This document shows positions 17,037 through 26,072 of a stretch of DNA of 64,000 nt, one piece after another (positions within the stretch are counted from its first letter, which is position 1; each line of letters starts with the position of its first letter). Below the pieces are notes generated by a model. It did not search any database. It saw only the letters and a program-made list of their open reading frames with translations, and had not been told where the DNA came from. Origin of the DNA: Microbacterium sp. Leaf151. GTDB lineage: Bacteria > Actinomycetota > Actinomycetes > Actinomycetales > Microbacteriaceae. The stretch spans positions 598,524-662,523 of the forward strand of contig NZ_LMOR01000002.1 of NCBI RefSeq assembly GCF_001424225.1. Direction: 5' to 3'. Position numbers and translations under genes: made by a program.

Positions 17037-17528
17037 ATGGACGTTCTCTCCACTATCGACACGTGGTCCTGGATCGGCTGGCTCGTGTTGATCCTGGTCT
17101 TCCTGGTCGTCGAGATGCTCACCGGTGAGCTGACCTTCCTGATGCTGTCGGTGGGCAGCGCCGCGGGGCTACTGACCGGTCTTCTCGGGGCGCCCCTGTG
17201 GGGACAGGTCATCGTGGCCGCGCTCGCGGCCGGCGCTCTCCTCACCTTCCTGCGACCGCCCCTGCTGCGACGCCTGCATCGCGGCGCCGACACCCGCTCC
17301 TTCAACGTCGAGGCCCTCGTCGGCCTCGAGGGCCTCGTACTGTCGCGGGTTTCCCCGTCGGTCGCGGGGCAGGTCAAGCTCGTCAACGGCGACGTGTGGA
17401 CCGCACGCGCCGACGCCGACACCCGACTCGACCCCGCCACGCGCATAGAGGTCGTCCGCATCGACGGTGCCACCGCCGTCGTCCGCGCCAGCGTGCAGCG
17501 CGCCCACGACCAGGAGGCCGCGACATGA
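17037..17528 (+). CDS. NfeD-family membrane protein
   Basis: The 163-residue short NfeD protein has a helix at about 11-30, a second hydrophobic stretch at about 34-71 and a C-terminal OB-fold domain with ALVGLEGLVLSRVSPSVAGQVKLVNGDVWTA split over its core strands. NfeD proteins are partners of SPFH/stomatin proteins in membrane microdomains. The stop overlaps the start of such an SPFH gene by four bases, so they should be made together. AGGAGG precedes the ATG closely. Confidence 0.88.
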   Translation: MDVLSTIDTWSWIGWLVLILVFLVVEMLTGELTFLMLSVGSAAGLLTGLLGAPLWGQVIVAALAAGALLTFLRPPLLRRLHRGADTRSFNVEALVGLEGLVLSRVSPSVAGQVKLVNGDVWTARADADTRLDPATRIEVVRIDGATAVVRASVQRAHDQEAAT

Positions 17529-18469
17529 ACATCGACAGCATCATCCCCACGACGATCGGGTGGGTCCTCGCGATCGTGGTGGCCGTCTTCGTCATCGTCG
17601 TGATCTCCCGCGCCGTCCGCATCATCCCGCAGGCCCGTGCGGGTGTGGTCGAACGGCTCGGCAAGTACCACAAGACCCTCCTGCCGGGCCTCAACCTCGT
17701 GGTTCCGCTGGTCGACCGGGTACGCCCTCTCATCGACATGCGCGAACAGGTGGTGTCGTTCCCGCCCCAACCGGTCATCACCGAAGACAACCTCGTCGTC
17801 TCGATCGACACGGTGGTGTACTTCCAAGTCACCGACGCCCGCGCCGCGACCTACGAGATCGCCAACTACCTCGGCGCCGTCGAGCAGCTGACCACCACGA
17901 CGCTGCGCAACGTGGTGGGCGGGCTCAACCTCGAGCAGGCGCTCACCAGTCGCGACAACATCAACGGTCAGCTCCGGGTCGTCCTCGACGAAGCGACGGG
18001 GAAATGGGGCATCCGGGTCGGACGCGTCGAGTTGAAGGCGATCGATCCGCCGCACTCGATCCAGGACTCCATGGAGAAGCAGATGAGGGCCGAGCGCGAC
18101 CGCCGTGCCGCGATCCTGACCGCCGAGGGGTCGAAGCAGTCGCAGATCCTCGAGGCCGAGGGGCGGCGTCAGGCCGCGATCCTCGAGGCCGAGGGCGACA
18201 AGCAGGCCGCCGTCCTGCGCGCGCAGGGAGAGGCCGAGGCCATCCACTCGGTGTTCACGGCAATCCACGAGGGCCGCCCCGACGACAAGCTGCTCGCCTA
18301 CCAGTACCTGCAGACCCTGCCGAAGATCAGCGACAGCTCCTCCAGCAAGCTGTGGATCATCCCGAGCGAGTTCACCGAGGCCCTGAAGGGCATCTCGGGC
18401 GCCTTCGCCTCGCGCACCGGCATCGACGACCCACCCGCCGTCGCGCCGAAGGACGCCCCCGCCCGATGA
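17525..18469 (+). CDS. SPFH/band 7 (stomatin, QmcA-like) membrane protein
   Basis: The 314-residue protein has one N-terminal membrane helix (about 8-31), then the SPFH domain (ERLGKYHKTLLPGLNLVVPLVDRV, VISIDTVVYFQVTD-like strand) and a long Ala/Glu-rich coiled coil (about 185-250) with repeated ILEAEG(D/R)(K/R)QAA units. It should form large membrane rings organising lipid domains or chaperoning proteases. It overlaps both neighbours by four bases: NfeD upstream and GDPD downstream. Confidence 0.9.
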   Translation: MNIDSIIPTTIGWVLAIVVAVFVIVVISRAVRIIPQARAGVVERLGKYHKTLLPGLNLVVPLVDRVRPLIDMREQVVSFPPQPVITEDNLVVSIDTVVYFQVTDARAATYEIANYLGAVEQLTTTTLRNVVGGLNLEQALTSRDNINGQLRVVLDEATGKWGIRVGRVELKAIDPPHSIQDSMEKQMRAERDRRAAILTAEGSKQSQILEAEGRRQAAILEAEGDKQAAVLRAQGEAEAIHSVFTAIHEGRPDDKLLAYQYLQTLPKISDSSSSKLWIIPSEFTEALKGISGAFASRTGIDDPPAVAPKDAPAR

Positions 18470-19263
18470 CGCGGCATCCGTATCTCTCCCCCGACGCCCC
18501 GCGTGTGCTCGCCCACCGGGGACTGGTGACTCCGGATGCCGCGCTGCACGGCGTCGTCGAGAACTCCTTCGCCGCGGTCGCCGAGGCGCACGCCGCGGGT
18601 ATCGCCTACGTCGAGTCCGACTGCCATCTCACCGCCGACGGGGAGGTCGTGCTGTTCCACGACGACGACCTCCGCCGCGTGGCCGACGACCCGCGGGCCG
18701 TCGCCGACGTCCGCCTGCATGAGCTGGAGGAGATCATGTCCGAACGCGGTGGGCTGATCACCCTCGCGCAGGCGCTCGACGCGTTCCCCGAGGTGCGCTT
18801 CAATCTGGACGTGAAGGCCGCCGCGGCGGCGGAGCACGTCGGCCGGCTCGTCGCACCGCACGCGGCCCGCGTGCTGGTCACCAGCTTCTCGGACGAACGT
18901 CGCCACGCGGCCCTCCGGGCGGCCGCCGCGGCGGGAGCCGCCCTTCCACCGGCGACCTCCCCCGGCTCGTCCACCGTGGCGAGGCTGATGGCCGCTCGCG
19001 CGCTGCGTCAGAAGACCCGGGTCCGCCGGTTGCTCGCCGACCTCGACGCCCTCCAGATCCCCGAACGACAGGGCCCCGTCCGCATCGTGACGGACGGACT
19101 GATCCGCGACGCGCACGCCGCGGGCGTCGAGGTGCACGTGTGGACGATCAACGCCGACGTCGACATGCGGCGTCTGCTCGACCTCGGTGTCGACGGACTC
19201 GTCACCGATCGCGCCGACGCCGCGGTCGCGATGGTGAACGAGCGGGGAACGACAGCTGTCTGA
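18466..19263 (+). CDS. Glycerophosphodiester phosphodiesterase family protein
   Basis: The 265-residue TIM-barrel enzyme has the GDPD signature: LAHRG near residue 17, ENSFAAVAEA, the YVESDCHLTADGEVVLFHDD metal-binding/active-site segment and VHVWTIN near the end. It would hydrolyse glycerophosphodiesters to glycerol-3-phosphate and an alcohol. There is no signal peptide. The ATG overlaps the SPFH stop, so phospholipid turnover may be linked to SPFH membrane domains. Confidence 0.88.
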   Translation: MTRHPYLSPDAPRVLAHRGLVTPDAALHGVVENSFAAVAEAHAAGIAYVESDCHLTADGEVVLFHDDDLRRVADDPRAVADVRLHELEEIMSERGGLITLAQALDAFPEVRFNLDVKAAAAAEHVGRLVAPHAARVLVTSFSDERRHAALRAAAAAGAALPPATSPGSSTVARLMAARALRQKTRVRRLLADLDALQIPERQGPVRIVTDGLIRDAHAAGVEVHVWTINADVDMRRLLDLGVDGLVTDRADAAVAMVNERGTTAV

Positions 19264-19356
19264 GCATCGTCTGTGAAAGCCTCGCCGTCGCCCGGGGTTC
19301 GAATAAAGCGCACAGGTGCAAGCGTTATACATGGTGACCGACGAGAGGACCACACA

Positions 19357-19728
19357 ATGGCAGACCGCAGTCTCCGCGGCATCCGACTCGGCGCCCAGAG
19401 CCTCCAAAGCGAAGATGGCGTCGTGTTTCACGACCGTGCTCAGCACACCTACAACTGCAGCACCTGTGGACGTGACACCGTCCTGACGTTCGCCGCCGAC
19501 GCCGAGGTTCCCGACGCCTGGGAGTGCCGCACGTGCGGCGCCGAGGCGCTGCTGCGCATCGGTGACGGCATGGCGACCGTCGACCACAGCGCCGACAAGG
19601 CCGCACGTACCCACTGGGACATGCTGCTCGAGCGTCGCACCCTCCCCGAGCTGGAAGAACTGCTCGAGGAGCGCCTCGCCTTCGTCCGCGCGCGTCGCGG
19701 AGCGGGTGGCGAGAAGCTCAGCGCCTGA
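19357..19728 (+). CDS. rbpA: RNA polymerase-binding protein RbpA
   Basis: The 123-residue protein carries the RbpA zinc-ribbon core with CSTCG and CRTCG, a basic linker, and the C-terminal sigma-interaction domain (THWDMLLERRTLPELEELL). In actinobacteria RbpA binds RNA polymerase and the housekeeping sigma factor and stabilises open complexes. The N-terminal tail MADRSLRGIRLGAQSL is typical. The upstream region has a TTATACAT box. It is convergent with lnt, sharing a strong hairpin terminator. Confidence 0.95.
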   Translation: MADRSLRGIRLGAQSLQSEDGVVFHDRAQHTYNCSTCGRDTVLTFAADAEVPDAWECRTCGAEALLRIGDGMATVDHSADKAARTHWDMLLERRTLPELEELLEERLAFVRARRGAGGEKLSA

Positions 19729-19743
19729 CGCTGACCGACGAGT

Positions 19744-21333
19744 TCAGACGCCGGCCCCCTCGGGGGTCGGCGTCTTTCTCGTGCCACGGGCGCGAACGAG
19801 CACGAGAACACCGGCGACGACGAGTCCGGCGAGACTCCCCCATCCCAGGACGATCTTCACCGCGGGCCCGATGATCACCGCGGGGGTGAGTCCGGTGCGA
19901 AGCGGCACGTCGGTGAGCATGTGCCCCGCCGTGTCGATCGGCAGGTCGTCGAGAGTCGACCCGTCGGGCGCGATGACCTGGCTCGTGCCGACCGTCGACA
20001 GGTTGACCACCGACCGCCCGGTCTCGATCGCGCGCATGCGAGCGAAGGCGAGCTGCTGAAGGTTCTCATCCGTCCCGCGGAAGTCGGCGTTGTTCGTCTG
20101 GAACATGTACACCTGGGCCCCACCGGCGGCGCCGTCCCAGACGACGTCGTCGTAGATGACGTCGAAGCAGATCGCCAGCCCCACGCCGATGCCGTTCACA
20201 TCGATCAGCGGCGCCGCGGTACCCGGGGTGTACTCGCGGCCGATGAGTCCGATGAGGTCGGGGGCGAACGGCTCCCAGAAGGCGCGATCGGGCACATACT
20301 CCCCGAACGGCACCGGATTGCGCTTGTCGTAGGTCGCCGCGGCCTGCCCCTCGGGCGTCCACAGCAACGAGGAGTTGAACAACTGCGACCCTCGCTCGGT
20401 CACCGCCGAGATGAGCAGCGGCGCCTCGACCCGCCGGGACAGCTGCTGCAGCACCGCCGCCGTCGACGGGTTCGAGGTGGGATCGGAGTCCACACCGCCC
20501 TCCGGCCAGAGCAGCACGTCCATGTCCTGCCCGAGAAGAGGGGCGGATGCCGCGAGCTGCGCGTCCAAGACAGCGCCGCGCGCCCGCTGGTCGAAGTAGC
20601 CCGCGGGCCCGTTGCCCTGCACGGCGCCCACGCGCATCGACCCCGCCGCCGCCGTCGGGAATGCCGGCAGGGCGACGAGTACCACCAGGACGACGGCTGC
20701 GGGCACGACGCGCGCGAGACGGCGAAGGCCCCCCACCCGGACGAGCTCCACCCCCATCGCGCACAGCAGCACAACCAGGAACGACAGTCCCGACATGCCC
20801 ACCCAGGAGGCGACCTCGGCGAACGGGCCGTTCACCTGCGAGACGCCGATGCGCCCCCAGGGGAAGCCGCTGTACGGCCACGAGCCGACGATCTGCTCCC
20901 GCAGCGTCCACAGGCCAGCGACGAGTGCCGGCAGCAGCACGAGGCGCCCGAGCGTGCCCGGGGCGATCCGCGGCATCCATCGGTAGGCGAGCGCGATCGG
21001 CACGGCGAACACCGCCGTCAACAGCGCCTCGAGCACCGACAGGGCCATCCACGGCACGGGGCCGAGGTAGCGGGCCGTGAAGAGCAGGTTGACCGAGAAG
21101 AACGCGGCACCGAAGAGCAGCCCGACCAGCACCGCGGACCAGAATCGACGACCGATGAGGGTGACGAGCGCCAGGACCACCGCGGGCACCGCCATCGGCC
21201 ACCACGCCAGCGCGGGGTAGGCCGTCACCAGGAGCAGCCCCGCCACCACCGCCAGCGGAGCGGCGTACGCCAGACGCAGCAGGGGCGCGGCGCGGTCGGC
21301 CCGGTCCACGGACGTCAGGGGGGCGGCGCTCAT
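19744..21333 (-). CDS. lnt: Apolipoprotein N-acyltransferase
   Basis: The 529-residue protein has about eight N-terminal membrane helices and a periplasmic-side nitrilase domain. The catalytic triad is visible as Glu in LLWPEGGVD, Lys in TYDKRNPVPFGEY and Cys in AICFDVIYDD. It would add the third acyl chain to lipoproteins such as those found in this window. The start overlaps the helY stop by three bases. Many actinobacteria have a polyprenol-phosphate mannose synthase gene or domain joined to lnt; none is present here. It ends the tatA-tatC-helY-lnt operon. Confidence 0.92.
   Translation of the reverse strand: MSAAPLTSVDRADRAAPLLRLAYAAPLAVVAGLLLVTAYPALAWWPMAVPAVVLALVTLIGRRFWSAVLVGLLFGAAFFSVNLLFTARYLGPVPWMALSVLEALLTAVFAVPIALAYRWMPRIAPGTLGRLVLLPALVAGLWTLREQIVGSWPYSGFPWGRIGVSQVNGPFAEVASWVGMSGLSFLVVLLCAMGVELVRVGGLRRLARVVPAAVVLVVLVALPAFPTAAAGSMRVGAVQGNGPAGYFDQRARGAVLDAQLAASAPLLGQDMDVLLWPEGGVDSDPTSNPSTAAVLQQLSRRVEAPLLISAVTERGSQLFNSSLLWTPEGQAAATYDKRNPVPFGEYVPDRAFWEPFAPDLIGLIGREYTPGTAAPLIDVNGIGVGLAICFDVIYDDVVWDGAAGGAQVYMFQTNNADFRGTDENLQQLAFARMRAIETGRSVVNLSTVGTSQVIAPDGSTLDDLPIDTAGHMLTDVPLRTGLTPAVIIGPAVKIVLGWGSLAGLVVAGVLVLVRARGTRKTPTPEGAGV
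19747..19774. terminator. Bidirectional hairpin terminator between rbpA and lnt
   Basis: GACGCCGgCCCC pairs with GGGGtCGGCGTC around a TCG-containing loop, followed by TTTCTC on the + strand. It lies 18 bases after the rbpA stop and overlaps the last codons of lnt. Confidence 0.75.
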
Positions 21334-23813
21334 GCCGACGTGTACGCCACGATGCCCCGGCGCACGGAATCCAACGCCGTGCGGGCGGTCTTCGCCAACT
21401 GCGGGTCGGCGACGAGCGAGATCTGATCGAGCAGGTCGATCGTCTGCTTCGCCCAGCGCACGAAGTCGCCCGCCGCCATGTCGGCGAGGGTCAGCACGCT
21501 GTCGAGCGGGAGCCCCTTCGCCCAGGCGTGCATCGCGGGCGAGAGGCCCGACGCGGGCGACTCCGACCCGGGGAGACGGTGGTCGCGCTCCAGGTCGTCG
21601 AGCTCTTGCCACAGGGTCTGCGTCGCATCCAGGGCTGCACGGAAGGCACCGCGCGGCAGCCCCCGCTCCCCCGGCCCCGCCTCATCGCGCCGGGGCTCGT
21701 ACACCAGGCAGCACGCCAGGGCGGCGAGTGAGGGCGCGTCGAGCCCCTCCCACAGCCGCTGTCGCAGCGATTCGGCGACGAGCAGGTCGCGCTCGCCGTA
21801 GATGCGGCGCATCGTTCGGCCCGCGGGGGTCAGGACGGTCGCACCGTCGTCCTCGACGCGGACGTACTCCAGCGTCGCGAGCACCTCGACCACGCGGTCG
21901 AACACGCGCGCGACGGTGCCGGTTCGCTGGTCGATCTGCTGGCGGGTCTTGTCGGTGGACCGCTTGAGCTTCCAATACCGCTCCGCCCAGCGCGCGTGCG
22001 CCTCACGGTCGGGGCACGACTGGCAGGGATGCCGCTGCATGCGCTTTCGCAGCGACTGGATCTGCTGCTGCCGCTCGTCGCGCAGCCGGCGGGGCGCGGT
22101 GGCATCCCGCCGATTGATCTTCTCGAGGTCGCTGAGCTCGCGGCGGATCGTGGAGTACTCGCGGAAGTCGCCGCGGTCGCAGGTCATCGCCTGCTCGTAA
22201 CCGGCGAGGGACTCCTCGGCGTCCTTCACCTGGCGGGCGAGGCCCACGACCGAGCGGTCGGCCTGGAATTGCGCGAAAGACGACTCGAGCACCTCGCGGG
22301 CGCGGGCGCGCCCGAACTGGTCGATGAGGTTGACGGCCATGTTGTAGGTCGGCCGGAAGCTGGAGTTCAGGGGGTAGGTACGACGCGACGCGAGGGCGGC
22401 GACCGACTGCGGGTCGAGACCCTCGGTGAACTGCACGACCGCGTGGCCCTCGACGTCGATGCCGCGGCGACCGGCACGGCCGGTGAGCTGGGTGTACTCC
22501 CCCGAGGTGATCGCGACGCGCGCCTCGCCGTTGAACTTCTCGAGCTTCTCGAGCACGACGGTGCGCGCGGGCATGTTGATGCCGAGCGCGAGCGTCTCGG
22601 TGGCGAAGACGACCTTGACGAGCTTGCGACGGAAGAGCTCTTCGACGACCTCTTTGAACGCCGGGAGGAGGCCGGCGTGGTGGGCGGCCATGCCCCGCTC
22701 GAGGTTGTCGCGCCACTCCCAGAAGTGCAGGACCGCGAGATCCTCATCTTTCAGCGAGAAAGTCAGCTCGTCGACGATCTGGCGGATCTCGACGCGCTCC
22801 TCGGCCGAGGTCAGTCGCACGTTCGCGCGGCGCAGTTGCTGCACGGCGGCATCGCATCCGGCACGGCTGAAGATGAAGAAGATGGCGGGCAGCAGGTGGC
22901 TGCGCTGCAGCAGCTCGACGACTTCGGGACGGTCGATGCGCTCGATGCGTGGGCCCTGCGAGGCGCGGATCGGCTTGTGCCCGCCGCGCCGCTGGTGCGC
23001 ATGGCGGGGGCCGCCGGCGTGACGCGCGGAGCGGAACTCCTGCGCGCGGCGGTTGTTCTCGTACCCACCGGCATTTCCACCGCGGATGCGCAGCAGTTCT
23101 TGGTTGACCTGGGCCGTGGCGACCCCGGCGCGGTCGTCGAACAGCGGCATCAGATCGCCGCGCACGAGCACGTGCTGCTCGAGGGGCACGGGCCGCGTCT
23201 CGGACACGATCACCTCGGTGTCGCCCCGGACGGTGTCGAGCCAGTCGCCGAACTCCTCGGCGTTCGACACGGTCGCCGACAGCGACACGAGCTTCACCGA
23301 CGGCGGGAGGTGGATGATCACTTCCTCCCACACCGCGCCACGGAAGCGGTCGGCGAGGTAGTGCACCTCGTCCATCACGACGAACCGGAGTCCTCGCAGC
23401 GCCAGCGAGTCGGCGTAGAGCATGTTGCGAAGGACTTCGGTGGTCATCACCACGATGCGCGCCGAGGCGTTGATGTTGGTGTCACCGGTGAGCAGGCCGA
23501 CCTCGTCGTCGCCGTACACCTCTTGCAGCTCGTGGAACTTCTGGTTCGACAGCGCCTTGATGGGCGTCGTGTAGAACGCCTTGTCGCCGGGCTCGAGCAT
23601 GGCCAGGTGGATGGCGAACTCGCCGACGATGGTCTTGCCCGCACCGGTGGGGGCGGCCACCAGCACGCTCCGCCCGTCTTCGAGGGCGTGGCATCCGGCG
23701 ATCTGGAAGTCGTCGAGTTCGAAGCGCTGCATCTCGGCGAAGTCCGCCGTGTGCGGGTGCGTGGAGCGGGCGCTGGCACGAGCGAAGCGCTCGGCCGGAC
23801 TGGGCGCGCTCAC
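21330..23813 (-). CDS. helY: HelY-like SF2 DEAD/DEAH-box RNA helicase
   Basis: The 827-residue protein is a Ski2/Mtr4-type helicase. Motif I is APTGAGKT (about 54-61), motif II is MDEVHYLAD, motif III is SLSATVSN, and motif VI is QLTGRAGRRGID. The C-terminal part has the long helical region and the CP/DREAHA cysteine-containing segment seen in HelY. It likely unwinds structured RNA in turnover or ribosome biogenesis. The GTG start at 23813 overlaps the tatC stop by four bases; the frame stays open far upstream through tatC, but that part is non-coding. Confidence 0.92.
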   Translation of the reverse strand: MSAPSPAERFARASARSTHPHTADFAEMQRFELDDFQIAGCHALEDGRSVLVAAPTGAGKTIVGEFAIHLAMLEPGDKAFYTTPIKALSNQKFHELQEVYGDDEVGLLTGDTNINASARIVVMTTEVLRNMLYADSLALRGLRFVVMDEVHYLADRFRGAVWEEVIIHLPPSVKLVSLSATVSNAEEFGDWLDTVRGDTEVIVSETRPVPLEQHVLVRGDLMPLFDDRAGVATAQVNQELLRIRGGNAGGYENNRRAQEFRSARHAGGPRHAHQRRGGHKPIRASQGPRIERIDRPEVVELLQRSHLLPAIFFIFSRAGCDAAVQQLRRANVRLTSAEERVEIRQIVDELTFSLKDEDLAVLHFWEWRDNLERGMAAHHAGLLPAFKEVVEELFRRKLVKVVFATETLALGINMPARTVVLEKLEKFNGEARVAITSGEYTQLTGRAGRRGIDVEGHAVVQFTEGLDPQSVAALASRRTYPLNSSFRPTYNMAVNLIDQFGRARAREVLESSFAQFQADRSVVGLARQVKDAEESLAGYEQAMTCDRGDFREYSTIRRELSDLEKINRRDATAPRRLRDERQQQIQSLRKRMQRHPCQSCPDREAHARWAERYWKLKRSTDKTRQQIDQRTGTVARVFDRVVEVLATLEYVRVEDDGATVLTPAGRTMRRIYGERDLLVAESLRQRLWEGLDAPSLAALACCLVYEPRRDEAGPGERGLPRGAFRAALDATQTLWQELDDLERDHRLPGSESPASGLSPAMHAWAKGLPLDSVLTLADMAAGDFVRWAKQTIDLLDQISLVADPQLAKTARTALDSVRRGIVAYTSA

Positions 23814-24631
23814 GCGGTGGGCCCCGACGCCATCTCCGTTGCGGCGACCCGGCGCGCCTTGCGGCGATCGAACAGCATCGACAGTCCCGCGGCGGCGAAG
23901 AACAGCACGACCAGGATGCCGGCGAGCATCAGCATGCTCACCACGTCGGCGGCGGGGGTGGCGAGGGCCGAGAAGATCGTGGCGATGAGGATGGCGACGC
24001 GCCACCCCTTCAGGATCGCCTTGCCGCTCATCACACCCGCCACGTTCAGGGCGACCAGGAACACCGGCAGCACGAACGAGACGCCCACCACGATCAGGAG
24101 CTTGAAGACGAAGTCGTAGTAGTCGACGGCGTTGTAGAAGTTGACGCCACCCTCGGGCGTGAAGCCCCACATGAGCTCGATCACGTGCGGCACGATCAAC
24201 AGGCCGACCCAGCAGCCGATGAAGAACAACGGCACGGCGGATGCCACGAACCCGACGGTGTAGCGGATCTCTTTGCGGGTCAGTCCGGGCATGATGAACG
24301 CCCAGATCTGCCACAGCCAGATCGGCGCCGACAGGAAGATGCCGATCGAGAACGCGATGCGCATGCGCAGATCGAACGCCGAGGTGACCGAGGTGAAATT
24401 CAGGGCCGAGAAGTCGTCGCCGCGGCGCTCCGCGATGACGCGGATCGGCTCGGTGATCAGGTGGATGATCGGATCGGTGATGACGAAGGCGACTACCATG
24501 CCGACCACGAGCGCCGCAGCAGCCCACATGAGTCGCTTGCGCAGCTCGACCAGGTGCGCCCCGATCGACATGCGCTTGTCTCGCCGCGGCCCCTCGGGCA
24601 CGTCGATCCGCGGCGGTCCTGCCGTCGCCAC
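23810..24631 (-). CDS. tatC: Sec-independent protein translocase TatC
   Basis: The 273-residue integral membrane protein has six predicted helices and TatC signatures: the N-terminal MSIGAHLVELRKRL, the PIWLWQIWAFIMPGL segment and the LPVFLVALNVAGV region. It is the twin-arginine signal receptor. The GTG start lies three bases after the tatA stop and its end overlaps the helY start. Together with TatA it exports folded proteins; no tatB gene is present here. Confidence 0.95.
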   Translation of the reverse strand: MATAGPPRIDVPEGPRRDKRMSIGAHLVELRKRLMWAAAALVVGMVVAFVITDPIIHLITEPIRVIAERRGDDFSALNFTSVTSAFDLRMRIAFSIGIFLSAPIWLWQIWAFIMPGLTRKEIRYTVGFVASAVPLFFIGCWVGLLIVPHVIELMWGFTPEGGVNFYNAVDYYDFVFKLLIVVGVSFVLPVFLVALNVAGVMSGKAILKGWRVAILIATIFSALATPAADVVSMLMLAGILVVLFFAAAGLSMLFDRRKARRVAATEMASGPTA

Positions 24632-24634
24632 CGG

Positions 24635-24889
24635 TTAGACGGTGGGGTCGTTCGACCTGCGCGGCTCAGGGGCCGCGGTCGGGGTCGTGCCGGCATCGGT
24701 GGGGCGCGGAGCCTCGGCGGTCGACGCGGAGATCTCGTCGTCTCGCTTCATCTCTTTCATCTCGCTCTTGAACACGCGAGCGGACTGGCCCATGCTCTTC
24801 GCGAGCGCGGGGAGCTTGGCGGCGCCGAACAGAAGCAGGATGACGGCTAGGACCACCAGCAGGTGCCATCCGGTCAAACCCTGGAACAT
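24635..24889 (-). CDS. tatA: Twin-arginine translocase subunit TatA
   Basis: The 84-residue protein has the TatA layout: a short outside end, one hydrophobic helix (HLLVVLAVILLLFGAAKLP), an amphipathic helix with the FGAAKLP hinge and LAKSMGQSARVFKSEM, and an acidic/Pro tail. TatA oligomers form the translocation path. A TAGACT box at 24921-24926 (minus strand) and GAGGAG near the start support the start and mark the promoter of tatA-tatC-helY-lnt. The gap 24890-25094 holds only this promoter. Confidence 0.94.
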   Translation of the reverse strand: MFQGLTGWHLLVVLAVILLLFGAAKLPALAKSMGQSARVFKSEMKEMKRDDEISASTAEAPRPTDAGTTPTAAPEPRRSNDPTV

Positions 24890-25094
24890 GGTGACTCCTC
24901 GTCGTCGTCGGGCGTTGATGTCAGTCTAACCCGCACACCTGTCTCCGGGCCGGGAGGCGCGGACGGGGGCGGCGGATCACGCGTGATCCGGCTCGGGACT
25001 GCGCGGCAGCATCCCGTGGGCGGCCCACCGTGGGCGGTTACGAGGTGCGAGGCTCGCCGCCAGGGGTGCGCGAGGCCGTTCGGAACGGGGCCGG

Positions 25095-26072
25095 TCAGGG
25101 CTGCGCCGGGGCGTACTGCGCGAGGCCTGCCGCCGCCCACTCCGCCGCGGCGCGCCGCGCGCCCGCCGGCTCGAGCAGCTCGACCTCGCCGCCGCGGCGG
25201 GCGGCCAGACGCTTCAGGCTCTGCTCGTCGGCGAGACGCAGGGATGCCACCGACGTGTCGTCGTCGGACTCGTCGATCTCGGCCCGCTCGAGGTAGTCGG
25301 CCAGCAGGGGTGCGACCGCCCGCGGAAAGCGCAGCCGCGCCACGACCTCGTCATCCGACGGTGCGAACAGGTCGGGCACGTCGTCGCCGCCGTGCACGGC
25401 CAGGATGTCGGTGAGTGCGGCGTCGCTCACACGGTCGAGGTGGAACGTGCGCACGGCCTGGCGCAGGTGGCACCAGCCCTGCAGGTACCACTGGTCGTTC
25501 GCGATATGCACTTTGATCGGGTCGACCGTGCGCGTCGTGGGACCCGCCCCGGGGGCGCGGTAGGTGAAGGTCACGGCCACGCGTTCGCGGAGCGCGCGGT
25601 CGACGACGTCGCGCACGCCGTCGACGGGACCGGGGGCCACGATGACGGCGGGCGGGGCGGCGGCGGCACCTCGGGCGAGCTTGCCGAGCAGACCCGTCAC
25701 GAGTTCGTTGTCTCCCAACCCGGGAAGACTCCGCGCCAGCTGCAACCCCGCCAGCAGGGCGGCCGCTTCGCGCGCGGTGAGCCGCGGGGCGCGTTCGAGG
25801 CCGACCGTGTTGGTGATCGCGATCACGTCGTCGCGGTCGAGCAGGTCCCAGTCGATGTCGAACAGGTCGTGGGGCAGCTGCCAGTAGCCGCTCTCGCCGG
25901 GCAGGCCGATCACGGTGAGACGCTCGACCATCGCGCGCATCTCGTCGGGAGTCACGTCGAAGTCCGCCGCCGCCTCGGCGACCGAGACCTCGCCCTTGCC
26001 GAGCAGATACGGCACGAGCTGCAGCAGCAGCGCGGCGCGGTCGAGGGCGGCGACGGGGCGCTCGGCGCTCAC
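25095..26072 (-). CDS. pafC: WYL-domain transcriptional regulator PafC
   Basis: The 325-residue protein has an N-terminal winged-helix region (about 10-100), the WYL domain with TFTYRAPGAGPTTRTVDPI and WYLQGWC, and a C-terminal WCX extension. PafB and PafC together activate DNA-damage genes in mycobacteria independently of RecA/LexA. The GTG overlaps the pafB stop by four bases. The pair sits before tatA, as in mycobacteria, but no proteasome genes accompany it. Confidence 0.9.
   Translation of the reverse strand: MSAERPVAALDRAALLLQLVPYLLGKGEVSVAEAAADFDVTPDEMRAMVERLTVIGLPGESGYWQLPHDLFDIDWDLLDRDDVIAITNTVGLERAPRLTAREAAALLAGLQLARSLPGLGDNELVTGLLGKLARGAAAAPPAVIVAPGPVDGVRDVVDRALRERVAVTFTYRAPGAGPTTRTVDPIKVHIANDQWYLQGWCHLRQAVRTFHLDRVSDAALTDILAVHGGDDVPDLFAPSDDEVVARLRFPRAVAPLLADYLERAEIDESDDDTSVASLRLADEQSLKRLAARRGGEVELLEPAGARRAAAEWAAAGLAQYAPAQP

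Noticed and set aside
23814..24527. N-terminal extension of helY across tatC
   Set aside because: The residues are out-of-frame tatC shadow; GTG at 23813 overlaps the tatC stop like other operon joints.
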